Source: Alteraurantiacibacter aestuarii
Lineage (GTDB): Bacteria; Pseudomonadota; Alphaproteobacteria; Sphingomonadales; Sphingomonadaceae
DNA length: 64,000 nt
Assembly (NCBI RefSeq): GCF_009827405.1
Contig: NZ_WTYY01000004.1
Location: forward strand, 62,001-126,000
Direction of reading: 5' to 3'
Within the stretch, counting starts at the first letter, position 1. Every line of letters starts with the position of its first letter. Shown here in pieces: positions 1 through 10,296 of this stretch. The notes under the pieces are model-generated. The model made no database searches. It was not told where the DNA came from and saw nothing but the letters and a program-made list of their open reading frames with translations. The position numbers and the translations under genes were made by a program.

Positions 1-732
1 CGCCTCATTGATGATCGGCACCTGATCGGGATGGATGGCCAGCATGCCGCAAAATCCGTCGGCAAAGCTGTTTGCGGCAATCGTCTTCAGGCCGTCCAGA
101 TCCCTGAAATCGGCATGCAGCGTGTCTATCGCGGCCACCCCGCGCGCATGGGCGGCCAGCAGCACCATGGACCGGACCATGCGGAACAGGTCTGTCCACG
201 CCCCGTCAGCATCGCGCTTGCGTGATGCGCCGATGGCGGCGGACAGGTCCTCTGCGCCCCAGGTCAGCCCGGCAAGCCGGGGCAATGTGTCACTTGCATA
301 ATCGGCGATGGACAGGCTGGCGCGGGCGGTCTCGCTCACCAGCGGCAGGATGCGGGTGGCATTGGGGGCAATGCCGCTGCGCTGCTCGATCTCGTAAAGC
401 TCTGCCGCCAGCATCCGCAACTGCTCAGGCCCCATCGCCTTTGGCACCATGATTCCGTCAGGATGGCCGGGCAGGACAGCGGCCAGATCGTCGCGCCACA
501 GGTTCCCGTCCAGCGGGTTGATCCGCACCCAGCGCTGAAACCCATCGCCCGATGTCACCTGCCGGCGGTGCGCGGACAGCCATTGCTGCGCCATGCCGCG
601 CGCGGCCACCTTGGCATGCGGCGCAACCGCATCTTCCAGATCGACGATGACCACATCGGCGCCCGCAGAGGCGACCTTGGCCAGCTTCTTCTCGCTATCA
701 CCTGGCACGAACAGCCAGCTTCGCATCTTCAT
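1..732 (-). CDS. HpcH/HpaI aldolase/citrate lyase family protein (CoA ester lyase), 3' end outside window
   Basis: 244 codons are visible; the frame runs off the window edge without a stop. The N-terminus reads MKMRSWLFVPGDSEKKLAKV, followed by an ADVVIVDLEDAV-type segment, a R(I)NPLD segment and HPDQVPIINEA at the edge, the layout of CitE-like beta-subunits and malyl/citramalyl-CoA lyases (TIM barrel, Mg-dependent cleavage of 3-hydroxyacyl-CoA thioesters). The start is the ATG at 732; a second in-frame ATG lies two codons downstream. The family is 270-300 aa, so roughly 30-50 residues are missing. The exact substrate (malyl-, citramalyl- or citryl-CoA) cannot be read from the sequence. The next gene upstream lies on the same strand about 60 bp away. 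Confidence 0.85.
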   Translation of the reverse strand, partial: MKMRSWLFVPGDSEKKLAKVASAGADVVIVDLEDAVAPHAKVAARGMAQQWLSAHRRQVTSGDGFQRWVRINPLDGNLWRDDLAAVLPGHPDGIMVPKAMGPEQLRMLAAELYEIEQRSGIAPNATRILPLVSETARASLSIADYASDTLPRLAGLTWGAEDLSAAIGASRKRDADGAWTDLFRMVRSMVLLAAHARGVAAIDTLHADFRDLDGLKTIAANSFADGFCGMLAIHPDQVPIINEA

Positions 733-791
733 CCAAGCTCTCCTGACCCGTGATGGGCCGATTGTATCAGCCGTGCACATGGCAGCAAAGC

Positions 792-2120
792 CTAAGGGCT
801 TGATGAAACGGCGCGGTTAAAGCTTGTAAATCTCTCTTCCACTTCGGCCAGGTCCGGGCCGCCCAGAGACAGCCGTGCCTGATCGCGCAACAACACGCCC
901 TCGCGGTGCAGAATGGCAATCCTTTTCAGGTCCCTGATCGGGGCGGCTGCATTGCGCAGCGTGTCCAGCATGACCTTGGCGGCAATCGGGTTGGTGGCCA
1001 CGGCGCTGCGGATCGCGCCAAACCCGCGCGCAACATAATGGGCAAAATCATCGGGCAGCGGGTGGACCCGGCATGATCCGTCATCATCCGGACAGATCAA
1101 CTTGGTCAGCCTGCGGCAGCCCAGCTCGGACGTTGCCGCGCCCAGCCAGTGCAGCGCGGTGATGGCGGTGAAGGGATCGTTGATGCCGGGGGACAGCGCG
1201 CGCAGGCCGATCTCCACCAGCTCATCGATCAGGAATTGCGGGTCCTGTTCGGGCGTGCGCGATGCGCCCAGTGTGAAGTTGTCGAGCAGGGCCTGCCTGA
1301 TTGCATCGGTGTCATCGCAGCCGCTCACCTGCAGCAGCGCCATCCCCGGATGCACGAAATCGCCGGTGCGCACCCGCAAGATGATATCGCAGTCCTCCTT
1401 CGCGCCGATGGCTGCCAACTCGGTAAACTCGATCAGCTGCACATAGCCGGGCCTGTGCGCCAGGATGGCCTTGCCCTGGGGCCGGTCCTGCCCGTCATCC
1501 TCGCCGCCCGGATCGGGATAGGTCTCCTCAATGCCCTCGATCAGCCGCTGGCCGATGCCTTTCAGCACATTGTTGATGCGAATGCCCGATGGCACGTGGT
1601 TGAGGAAATAGACCAGCACCGCGATCGAAAGGGCCATCAGCGCATAGGCGACCAGCAGCGAGAGTTGCGGCACAAAGCCGGGCAGGGCGGTGGAGGCGGC
1701 ATCGGCGGCACTGGCCGCGCTCTCATCCTCGCCGCGGATGGTGCGCAGCACGGTGATGGAATAGACGAATGTGCCGATGAAGGTGGCGAGCGAAAGCTGG
1801 TTGCCCTTGTCCTCCATGAAATTGGTCAGCAGGCGCGGGCCATAAGTGCCGCTGGCATAGCTGACCGCGACGATGGTGATGGAAAACACGGTGGAGGCAA
1901 CCGCGATCATCGATCCGGCGATCACCGTCAGCATGTTGGACGCGCCATCTGGCCGCGCAGGCGTGATCCAGCTCAGGTCATTGACCCACGCGGCAAAGCC
2001 ATTCCGGTCAAGATAGATCAGCGCAAGGGCCAGCGCCGCACCGATGATCGAAAACAGCGCCGGATAGAACCAGTAATTGGCGTTAAGCCGCGCCCAGAAC
2101 CATCGGATTTGTGCTGTCAT
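792..2120 (-). CDS. DUF2254 family integral membrane protein
   Basis: 442 aa. The N-terminal half holds hydrophobic segments near residues 18-40, 65-95, 115-135 and 155-180 (for example YPALFSIIGAALALALIYL and a long serine/valine-rich stretch followed by YASGTYGPR). The soluble C-terminal half contains the conserved LSPGINDPFTA motif typical of DUF2254. The ATG at 2120 (MTAQIRWFW) is preferred to the upstream TTG/GTG options because the sequence before it is arginine-rich and not family-like; no strong Shine-Dalgarno site precedes it. Family function is unknown; it is an inner-membrane protein. It is codirectional with nadA and the CoA-ester lyase, but the 57-bp gap to nadA does not prove an operon. 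Confidence 0.85.
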   Translation of the reverse strand: MTAQIRWFWARLNANYWFYPALFSIIGAALALALIYLDRNGFAAWVNDLSWITPARPDGASNMLTVIAGSMIAVASTVFSITIVAVSYASGTYGPRLLTNFMEDKGNQLSLATFIGTFVYSITVLRTIRGEDESAASAADAASTALPGFVPQLSLLVAYALMALSIAVLVYFLNHVPSGIRINNVLKGIGQRLIEGIEETYPDPGGEDDGQDRPQGKAILAHRPGYVQLIEFTELAAIGAKEDCDIILRVRTGDFVHPGMALLQVSGCDDTDAIRQALLDNFTLGASRTPEQDPQFLIDELVEIGLRALSPGINDPFTAITALHWLGAATSELGCRRLTKLICPDDDGSCRVHPLPDDFAHYVARGFGAIRSAVATNPIAAKVMLDTLRNAAAPIRDLKRIAILHREGVLLRDQARLSLGGPDLAEVEERFTSFNRAVSSSP

Positions 2121-2177
2121 GTGAAAGGTAACGCGCGGGCGGCGGGATGGTTGCGGTGAGCAGTGCAACCATCACGG

Positions 2178-3173
2178 TCAATCCCCGCTTGGATTACCCA
2201 GATCGCCCTTGCCCACGGTGCCCGCGGCCATTTCCAGCATCTTGTCCAGGCTCCTCTTGGCATCCAGCCGCAGCTGTTCCTCGATCTCGATGCGCGGCTC
2301 CAGATCGCGCAGGCACAGGTACAGCTTCTCCATCGTGTTGAGCGCCATGTAGGGGCAGATGTTGCAGTTGCAGTTGCCGTCCGCGCCCGGCGCACCAAGG
2401 AAGGTCTTTTCCGGGATCGCCTTTTCCATCTGGTGGATGATATGCGGCTCTGTCGCCACGATCAGCGTGTCGCCGGGGAAGGTCTTGGCGAAATTGAGGA
2501 TGCCGCTGGTCGAACCGACATAATCGGCATGGTCGATGATGTTGGGCGGGCATTCGGGATGCGCGGCCACTGGCGCTCCGGGATTGGCCTGCATCAGCTT
2601 CATCAGTTCACGCTCGCTGAAAGCCTCATGCACGATGCACACGCCGGGCCACAGCAGCATGTCGCGGTCAAACTTGCGGTTGAGATAGCCGCCAAGGTGG
2701 CGATCCGGGCCGAAAATGATCTTCTGGTCCCTGGGGATCTGCGACAGGATGGTTTCCGCGCTGGAACTGGTGACGATCACGTCGCTCAGCGCCTTCACCT
2801 CGGTCGAGCAGTTGATGTAGGTCAGCGCGATATGATCGGGGTGACGTTCCCGAAAGGCCGCGAATTTCTCCGGCGGGCAGGAATCTTCCAGCGAACAGCC
2901 GGCTTCCATGTCGGGCAGCACCACGATCTTTTCCGGCGAAAGGATCTTGGCGGTCTCGGCCATGAATTTCACGCCGCAAAAGGCAATGACATCGGCGTCG
3001 GTCTCCGCCGCTTTCTTGCTCAGTTCCAGCGAGTCACCGACAAAATCGGCAAGGTCCTGCAGCTCCGGCCGCTGGTAATAATGCGCCAGGATCACCGCAT
3101 TGCGCTCCTTGCGCAGGCGGTTGATCTCTTCAAGCAGGTCCGTGCCTGCGGGGATATTTGCGTGGGCGCTCAT
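2178..3173 (-). CDS. nadA: quinolinate synthase A
   Basis: 331 aa, usual family length. NadA condenses iminoaspartate with dihydroxyacetone phosphate to quinolinate in de novo NAD synthesis and carries an oxygen-sensitive [4Fe-4S] cluster. The three cluster cysteines are recognisable in the contexts YINCSTE, AHPECPP and CNICPYM. The N-terminal ILAHYYQRPE and VGDSLELSKKAAE blocks are diagnostic. The start at 3173 has an AGAGGT ribosome-binding site upstream. nadB and nadC, often neighbours elsewhere, are not in the window. Confidence 0.97.
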   Translation of the reverse strand: MSAHANIPAGTDLLEEINRLRKERNAVILAHYYQRPELQDLADFVGDSLELSKKAAETDADVIAFCGVKFMAETAKILSPEKIVVLPDMEAGCSLEDSCPPEKFAAFRERHPDHIALTYINCSTEVKALSDVIVTSSSAETILSQIPRDQKIIFGPDRHLGGYLNRKFDRDMLLWPGVCIVHEAFSERELMKLMQANPGAPVAAHPECPPNIIDHADYVGSTSGILNFAKTFPGDTLIVATEPHIIHQMEKAIPEKTFLGAPGADGNCNCNICPYMALNTMEKLYLCLRDLEPRIEIEEQLRLDAKRSLDKMLEMAAGTVGKGDLGNPSGD

Positions 3174-3238
3174 GTTACCTCTTCATTGCCAGAAACGGGC
3201 CGTATCTGAACGATATAGCGCGCTCACGGAAAATTGCA

Positions 3239-4144
3239 TTATCTGCCAGCGATCGGGGACCAGCTTTCACCCGATCTGGCCACCTCGCCGCGCCGTTCCA
3301 GCTCAATCAGATGGGCATGGACGCTCTGCGATGCGGCGGGCCACAGCTTCTCGTCCACGCCCTTGTACATCACCGGAACCAGCGCTGCGATGGGGCGTGC
3401 CTCCTCCTCAAGCAGGCGGATGATCTGCCGTTCGCGCTGTTTGCGGTGGCCGAACATGCCGCGCACCAGCTGGCGCGGATTTTCCACCGCCGGGCCGTGT
3501 GCGGGGTAATAGATGCGGTCCTCGCGCTCATACAGTTTCATCAGGCTGGCCATGTAATCGGCCATGTCGCCGTCGGGCGGGACCACCACGCTGGTGGACC
3601 AGCCCATCACGTGATCGCCGGTGAACAGCGCGCCGCTCTCCTCGTCCGATCCCTCTACGTCCAGCGCATAGCACAGGTGGTTGGAGGTGTGGCCCGGCGT
3701 GGCAATGGCGGTCAGCGTCCAGCCGGTGGCGCAGATACGCTCGCCATCAGCAAGTACCAGATCGGGCGCATAGAGCTTGTCGAACGGAGCATCCACGCGC
3801 GGCGCGTCGCTCTCTATCGCCAGCGCCGCGCAGCCGATGATCGGCGCGCCGGTCGCCTCGGCCAGCGGGGCGGCGGCGGGCGAATGGTCGCGGTGGGTGT
3901 GGGTGCAGGCGATGGCCAGCACCTGCCCCTCGCCAATCGCGCCTAGCAGCGCCTGGATATGATCGCCATCGGCGGGACCGGGATCGATCACCACCAGCTC
4001 GTCATCCGTTCCCACCAGATAGGTCTGCGTGCCGGTGTAGGTGAAGGTCGAGCCATTGGCGGCCAGCACGCGCCGCACCAGCGGCTCCAGCTGCTCACAT
4101 TTGCCGGTCGGCCAGGGTTGCGGGGGGAGTGTCATGGCGGGCAT
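3239..4144 (-). CDS. MBL-fold metallo-hydrolase (LACTB2/glyoxalase II-like)
   Basis: About 301 aa. The metallo-beta-lactamase signature THTHRDHSPAAA supplies the HxHxDH zinc site; further ligands are in the GHTSNHLCY and FTGDHVMG blocks. The C-terminal part (AHGPAVENPRQLVRGMFGHRKQRE and a winged-helix-like tail) resembles the LACTB2 / exonuclease-like MBL subgroup. The start is uncertain: in-frame ATGs lie at 4171, 4144 and 4135. The outermost would overlap the start of divergent glpK, so 4144 or 4135 is preferred; neither has a good ribosome-binding site. A hydrolase of unknown natural substrate, presumably cytosolic since no signal peptide is seen. Confidence 0.85.
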   Translation of the reverse strand: MPAMTLPPQPWPTGKCEQLEPLVRRVLAANGSTFTYTGTQTYLVGTDDELVVIDPGPADGDHIQALLGAIGEGQVLAIACTHTHRDHSPAAAPLAEATGAPIIGCAALAIESDAPRVDAPFDKLYAPDLVLADGERICATGWTLTAIATPGHTSNHLCYALDVEGSDEESGALFTGDHVMGWSTSVVVPPDGDMADYMASLMKLYEREDRIYYPAHGPAVENPRQLVRGMFGHRKQRERQIIRLLEEEARPIAALVPVMYKGVDEKLWPAASQSVHAHLIELERRGEVARSGESWSPIAGR

Positions 4145-4170
4145 ATGGGGCACGAGAGAGAGGATTGCCA

Positions 4171-5655
<1,485 letters not shown>

Positions 5656-6123
5656 TCAGAGCCGCTGGACGGCGTTGCCGAGGCGCTCGCGCAGGCGGTG
5701 GACGGCGGCGGGTTGCATGGCGAAATGGTCGCGCCAGGCGCGATCCAGCCGGGCAATCCGGTCATAGAAACGCTTGGTGCGATCCACCAGCTGGCGCAAT
5801 TCGGGATCGAGCATGATCAGCTGCTGCGGGTCGCCATCTGACTGCGCAGGGGGCAGGCGGCCGTGGCGGCGCAGCTGGAATTCGCTCAGCTCGCCGGCAA
5901 AGAAAGCGCGGTGGTTCAGCAGCCAGGCAATCGCATGCATCATCCGCGTGGTGGTGCGCAGGGCCTCGCAGGAAAGCGCAATGCGCGCCAGATCCTCATC
6001 GCTGCTGACCTGGTCAAGTCGGCCCGACAGGTCGAACGCGGCGCGCGTCTCGTCTGCCAGGTCCAGTGCATCGCGGTAAAGCGTCTCCACGATCGTGGGG
6101 CTGATATCGGCGGGTGCGGCCAT
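5656..6123 (-). CDS. rcdA: DUF1465 protein, RcdA-like (regulator of CtrA degradation)
   Basis: 155 aa, mostly helical. In Caulobacter the DUF1465 protein RcdA helps deliver CtrA to ClpXP. Recognisable features are the N-terminal LYRDALDLADETRAAFD helix, the central RTTTRMMHAIAWLLNHRAFFAGE helix and the DRTKRFYDRIARLD helix near the C-terminus. The ATG at 6123 is chosen over the GTG one codon upstream. Orthology to RcdA is inferred from the domain type and taxonomy; other DUF1465 proteins have no assigned role. ChpT, another CtrA-pathway protein, is encoded at 58.9-59.5 kb in this window. Confidence 0.75.
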   Translation of the reverse strand: MAAPADISPTIVETLYRDALDLADETRAAFDLSGRLDQVSSDEDLARIALSCEALRTTTRMMHAIAWLLNHRAFFAGELSEFQLRRHGRLPPAQSDGDPQQLIMLDPELRQLVDRTKRFYDRIARLDRAWRDHFAMQPAAVHRLRERLGNAVQRL

Positions 6124-6252
6124 CACGCTTGGCTAGCTGGAAGCGCGCGGCCACGCCAGAGCCGCCGCCGCCAATTCACAGCTTGCGTGGCATCTGTCCC
6201 GCACAGAAACGGTTTGTGCGTTTGCCGGGCCAGGATTTCGGACTGTTGCCGG

Positions 6253-6450
6253 TCAGGCGATGATATCGGGCGTCAAATAATCCTCGACCATGGCGATCTG
6301 GTCTTTCAGCAGCAGTTTGCGCTTTTTCAGCCGCGCCACCTGCAACTGGTCAGGCCCGCCGGTGGACGTCAGCGCATCGATGGCCGCATCCAGATCGCGG
6401 TGCTCCACACGCAGCGCCGTCAGCCTTTTGCGCAGTTCCTCTTCGGTCAA
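6253..6450 (-). CDS. DUF465/YdcH-like small protein (TTG start)
   Basis: 65 aa. The body EEELRKRLTALRVEHRDLDA continues into a second basic helix ending KLLLKDQIAMVEDYL, the YdcH/DUF465 hairpin of two helices. No ATG gives a sensible N-terminus: the open frame extends upstream into a His/Gln-rich stretch unlike the family. A TTG at 6450 with AGGGGA about 8 nt before it starts the protein right at the conserved helix, so I chose it. It is divergent from a second DUF465 gene starting at 6699. Function unknown. Confidence 0.75.
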   Translation of the reverse strand: MTEEELRKRLTALRVEHRDLDAAIDALTSTGGPDQLQVARLKKRKLLLKDQIAMVEDYLTPDIIA

Positions 6451-6698
6451 TGCGCCGATCCCCTGCCTGTCACCATGTTGATGCCTGTGTTGATAATTGT
6501 AGCCATGCTGATCCCACCGGCCACACGACCGGCCTTGCTTTCGCGGCAACTGGGCGTGTCGGCCCGTCTGCCATTTGCCGATCTAGGACTTCTGTGTTTT
6601 GATGACAATTGCGCGGCTCCCAGACAGCCTGCGAGTCGCGTAAAGGTACGACTTTCGGGCCTGCTGCCTGCATGGCCCCTAGCGACAGGAGAACGCCA

Positions 6699-6854
6699 AT
6701 GGAATCCTCGCATGTCACTGCTCTCCAGCAAAAACATAATGGTCTCGATCAGCGCCTGAAGGCGGAACTGAACAGGCCGGCTCCTGACATGGTGAAGGTC
6801 CAGTCTCTCAAGAAACAGAAGCTCAGGCTGAAGGAAGAGATTTCGCACCACTGA
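6699..6854 (+). CDS. DUF465/YdcH-like small protein
   Basis: 51 aa, beginning MESSHVTALQQKHNGLDQRL and ending in KVQSLKKQKLRLKEEI then SHH. It has the same two-helix, Lys/Leu-rich plan as the divergent gene at 6253-6450, but shorter. The ATG is preceded by AGGAGA at a suitable distance; the upstream open frame has no such signal. DUF465 proteins are common, function unknown, and often occur as small paralogue sets in alphaproteobacteria. ptsP begins 92 bp downstream. Confidence 0.8.
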   Translation: MESSHVTALQQKHNGLDQRLKAELNRPAPDMVKVQSLKKQKLRLKEEISHH

Positions 6855-6946
6855 GCTGGTGATGAGGCCGGTGTGGGCCGCAAGATTTGTTGCGGCCATG
6901 CACCGGTAACATTTTCAAAGCGGCAATAATGCTATAGGCGGAACTT

Positions 6947-9220
6947 ATGCAAGGAGCCGCCGCTGCCGCCAGATCGATCCTCACCCAATTACATGAGGTT
7001 ATGGCTGCGCGTACGCATGTGCAGGCCAAGCTCAACCGGATCGTCGATGTCATCGGCGAAGCGCTCGATAGCGAGGTGTGCTCGATCTATCTGCTGCGCG
7101 AAGGCATGCTGGAGCTTTATGCCACCCGCGGCCTTAACCAGAGCGCGGTCCACGTCACCCGGCTGGGCGTGGGCGAAGGCCTGACCGGCACGATTGCCGA
7201 GAATATCGAAACGCTCAACCTGGATGAGGCAGCGACCCATCCCGAATTCCAGTATCGCCCCGAAACGGGTGAGGAAAAATTCCACTCCTTTGCCGGCGTG
7301 CCGATCGTGCGGCGGGAACGCGCCGTGGGCGTGCTGACCGTGCAGCATGTCGACAAGCGCAAGTATGAAGAGGTGGAGATCGAGGCGCTGCAGACGGTGG
7401 CGATGGTGCTGGCCGAACTGATCCACAATGCCGGCCTGGTGGATGGCGAGATGCTGGGAGAGCGGCCCGAATCGCACAGCGGCCAGCTGGTCCTCGAAGG
7501 GCTGAGGCTGGTGAAGGGGCTGGCCTTCGGCAAGGCCGTGTTCCACCAGCCGCGCGTCAACATCGAACATACCGTGGCCGAGGATACCGAGGCCGAGCGC
7601 CAGCGCGTCTATCTCGCCTTCGACAAGATGCGCGAGCAGATCGACCACATGACAGGCCAGGCCGAATTTGGCGTTGGCGGCGAGCAGGAACAGGTGCTCG
7701 AGACTTACAAGATGTTCGCCTATGACGAAGGCTGGTCGCGCCGCATCAATGAGGCGATCGACAGCGGCCTGACGGCGGAGGCAGCGATCGAGCGCGTGCA
7801 GCAACGCACCCGCATGCGCATGCGGGAGATTTCCGATCCGCTGCTGGCCGAACGCATGCACGATCTGGAAGATCTGGCGAACCGGCTGATCCGCATTGTC
7901 TCGGGCCAGCTGGGAACGGCTGCGACCATGGGCCTGCACGGCGATTCGATCCTGATCGCCAAGAATCTCGGCCCGGCGGAATTGCTGGAATATGACCGGC
8001 GCCGGCTGAAAGGCGTGGTGCTGCAGGAAGGCTCGCTCACCGCGCATGTGGTGATCGTGGCGCGGGCCATGGGCATTCCGGTGATTGGCCGCGTGCGCAA
8101 TGTCCGCGCGCTGATCCGCGAAGGCGATCTGGTGCTGGTGGATGGCGATGCAGCGCAGGTCACCGTGCGCCCCGGGCAAGGCGTGCTGAGCGCGTTCGAG
8201 GCCCGTTTCGCGCAAAAGCAGGAGCGCAAGGCCGCCTATGCCGCCATGCGCGATATCGAACCCTTCACCCGCGACGGTACGCGCATCGAAGTGATGATGA
8301 ACGCCGGCCTGCGCGATGATGTGGCCATGCTCGCCGTTTCGGGCGCGGACGGGATCGGCCTGTACCGGACCGAGTTCCAGTTTCTGGTGTCCGCCGCCCT
8401 GCCGCAGCGCGATCGCCAGACGCGGCTCTACCGCGATGTGCTGGAAACTGCTGGCTCCAAGAAGGTGATCTTCCGCACGGTGGATATCGGCGGGGACAAG
8501 TCGCTGCCCTATCTCGCCAGCGAGACATCGCGCCAGGATGAAAACCCGGCGATGGGCTGGCGCGCACTGCGGCTGGCGCTGGAGCGTGAAGGCCTGATGA
8601 AAGTGCAGGCCCGCGCATTGCTGGAAGGCGCTGCCGGGTATGAGCTGAACGTGATGTTCCCGATGGTTTCCGAAGTGTGGGAATTCGATGCCGCCAAGGC
8701 GGTGTTCGAAGGCCAGCTGGAATTCCTCAAGAAGCACAAGCACAAATTGCCCAGCGTCATCCGCTATGGGGTGATGCTGGAAGTGCCGTCGCTGGCCGAA
8801 TGCCTCGATCTGCTGCTGCCCAAGGTGTCGTTCATCTCAATCGGCACCAATGACCTGACGCAGTTCCTGTTCGCGGCCGACCGGGCCAATCCGATGCTGG
8901 CGGAGCGGTACGACTGGCTCAGCCCGTCTATCCTGCGCTTCCTGCGCCGGGTGGTGCTGGGCTGTACCGGCCACCCGGTGGACCTGGGCGTGTGCGGGGA
9001 AATGGGCGGACGGCGGCTGGAAGCGCTGGCGCTGATCGGTATCGGCATTCGCCGCCTGTCGATCACCCCGGCTGCGGTGGGGCCGATCAAGGAACTGATC
9101 CGCAAGGTCGATACCAGGGAAATCGGCGAGGCGATGGCCGGCTGGCTGGCCAATCCGCCGGAAAATATGCGTGCCGCTTTGCTCGAATGGGCTGAAGCGC
9201 ACGAAATCGAGGTGGAATAG
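6947..9220 (+). CDS. ptsP: phosphoenolpyruvate-protein phosphotransferase of the nitrogen PTS (EI-Ntr)
   Basis: 757 aa. An N-terminal GAF domain (about residues 20-165, SICSIYLLREGMLELYATRG-like) precedes enzyme I. The phosphohistidine domain contains SLTAHVVIVARAMGIPVIG with His367 in a TAH context where most EI proteins have TSH. The PEP-binding barrel follows (IGLYRTEFQFL, FRTVDIGGDKSLPYL, SIGTNDLTQFLFAADR), with the active-site Cys683 in GVCGEMGG. It takes phosphate from PEP and passes it to NPr and PtsN, which are not encoded here. The start ATG follows GCGGAACTT, a weak ribosome-binding site. The GAF domain suggests allosteric sensing, glutamine in characterised homologues. Confidence 0.96.
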   Translation: MQGAAAAARSILTQLHEVMAARTHVQAKLNRIVDVIGEALDSEVCSIYLLREGMLELYATRGLNQSAVHVTRLGVGEGLTGTIAENIETLNLDEAATHPEFQYRPETGEEKFHSFAGVPIVRRERAVGVLTVQHVDKRKYEEVEIEALQTVAMVLAELIHNAGLVDGEMLGERPESHSGQLVLEGLRLVKGLAFGKAVFHQPRVNIEHTVAEDTEAERQRVYLAFDKMREQIDHMTGQAEFGVGGEQEQVLETYKMFAYDEGWSRRINEAIDSGLTAEAAIERVQQRTRMRMREISDPLLAERMHDLEDLANRLIRIVSGQLGTAATMGLHGDSILIAKNLGPAELLEYDRRRLKGVVLQEGSLTAHVVIVARAMGIPVIGRVRNVRALIREGDLVLVDGDAAQVTVRPGQGVLSAFEARFAQKQERKAAYAAMRDIEPFTRDGTRIEVMMNAGLRDDVAMLAVSGADGIGLYRTEFQFLVSAALPQRDRQTRLYRDVLETAGSKKVIFRTVDIGGDKSLPYLASETSRQDENPAMGWRALRLALEREGLMKVQARALLEGAAGYELNVMFPMVSEVWEFDAAKAVFEGQLEFLKKHKHKLPSVIRYGVMLEVPSLAECLDLLLPKVSFISIGTNDLTQFLFAADRANPMLAERYDWLSPSILRFLRRVVLGCTGHPVDLGVCGEMGGRRLEALALIGIGIRRLSITPAAVGPIKELIRKVDTREIGEAMAGWLANPPENMRAALLEWAEAHEIEVE

Positions 9221-9319
9221 CAGCACCGGCCCGCCTGCATCCTTGACTTGTCATACTGGCGCTTCATTGATGGTGAATACTGGGTTTGCACAAGGACCGG
9301 CAGCTGTGCCGGAGCAACA

Positions 9320-10159
9320 ATGACCGATCAGATCGAGATGCCTGAAGAATCGCTCACTCCGCGCGGCGTTGGCCCGCAGCTGCGCGTTGCGCGGGAGAAA
9401 CTGGGGCTGACGATCGAACAGGTTGCCGCCAACACCCGCATCTCGCAGCGCTTCATCGCCGCGATCGAGGCGGGCGACTTCGGTGCCTTGCCGGGTCGCA
9501 CCTATGCGGTGGGCTTTGCCCGCAACATGGCCAAGGTGGTGGGGCTGGATCAGGGTGACGTGGCCGCCATGGTGCGCGCCGAACTGGGTGCGTTCAGTCC
9601 CGATATGGAAGATCGCCGCGCCACTTTCGAGCCGGGCGATCCGGCCCGCGCCCCCTCGGGGCGGCTGGCGTGGTTCTCGCTGTTCGCAGTGGTGCTGCTG
9701 GTGGCGGGCCTGTATTTTGTCGCGCGGATATATTTCTCTCCCGCTGTCGAACTGCCCTCGCTGGTCCAGCAGCAGCAGGCGGAGGAGGCGGAGGCTGCCG
9801 CGCTTGCCGCAGCCGATCGCGATGCCAGCCAGCAGCCTGCCAATCCTGCGGGCGCGGTCGTCTTCACCGCCACCGAAGACGGTGTGTGGGTGCGGTTCTA
9901 CGATCAGGACAACCAGCGGCTGATGGAAAAGGAAATGGCGCTGGGTGAAAGCTATACGGTTCCCGCCGATGCCAGAGGTCCGCAATTGTGGACTGGCCGG
10001 CCCGATGCCTTGTCGATCACCGTGGGTGGCCGCGCGATACCGCGGCTGGCCGATGGTCTGGTGACGATGCGCGATGTGGCGGTGGACGGCGCATCGCTGA
10101 TGGCGCGCAGCCAGCCTGCCGCCAGCGCTGCGCAGGCGGACCCGGCAACAGCGCAATAA
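9320..10159 (+). CDS. RodZ-like protein: N-terminal HTH, single TM, C-terminal DUF4115
   Basis: 279 aa. Residues about 15-85 form a Cro/C1-type helix-turn-helix (LRVAREKLGLTIEQVAANTR, ending GRTYAVGFARNMAKVVGLD), residues about 118-138 a membrane span (FSLFAVVLLVAGLYFVARIY), then an Ala/Gln linker and a periplasmic beta domain (DGVWVRFYDQDNQRLMEKEM) of the DUF4115 type. This is the architecture of RodZ, which couples MreB to the elongasome. The ATG at 9320 has GGAG 6 nt upstream; the longer open frame upstream is not needed. The next gene is also a cell-envelope coiled-coil/TPR protein, consistent with a division/elongation locus. Confidence 0.85.
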   Translation: MTDQIEMPEESLTPRGVGPQLRVAREKLGLTIEQVAANTRISQRFIAAIEAGDFGALPGRTYAVGFARNMAKVVGLDQGDVAAMVRAELGAFSPDMEDRRATFEPGDPARAPSGRLAWFSLFAVVLLVAGLYFVARIYFSPAVELPSLVQQQQAEEAEAAALAAADRDASQQPANPAGAVVFTATEDGVWVRFYDQDNQRLMEKEMALGESYTVPADARGPQLWTGRPDALSITVGGRAIPRLADGLVTMRDVAVDGASLMARSQPAASAAQADPATAQ

Positions 10160-10209
10160 GTGATCGCCCCGACAGCTGATCTGCGCCGTGGATTGTGGCC
10201 CCCGGCGGG

Positions 10210-10238
10210 TGACGGCGGCTTGGTTAATGTTCTATACT
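10210..10238 (+). promoter_or_regulatory. candidate sigma70-type promoter for the CpoB-like gene
   Basis: TGACGG at 10210-10215 and TATACT at 10233-10238 are separated by 17 bp, in the gap between the RodZ-like gene and the ATG at 10297. The -10 is near consensus and the -35 weak. A start near 10245 would leave a leader of about 50 nt. Confidence 0.4.
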
Positions 10239-10296
10239 GCCCGACACGATCATACACACATGATGACACGGGCACCGAACCTCTTGGGGAAAAGGC

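Noticed and set aside
1149-2159. Long open frame opposite the DUF2254 gene (about 336 codons, + strand)
   Set aside because: No domain-like sequence; high-GC codon bias of the real reverse-strand gene leaves open frames opposite it.
6989-8743. Long open frame opposite ptsP (about 584 codons, - strand)
   Set aside because: His/Arg/Gln-rich antisense composition with no family features; ptsP is unambiguous.
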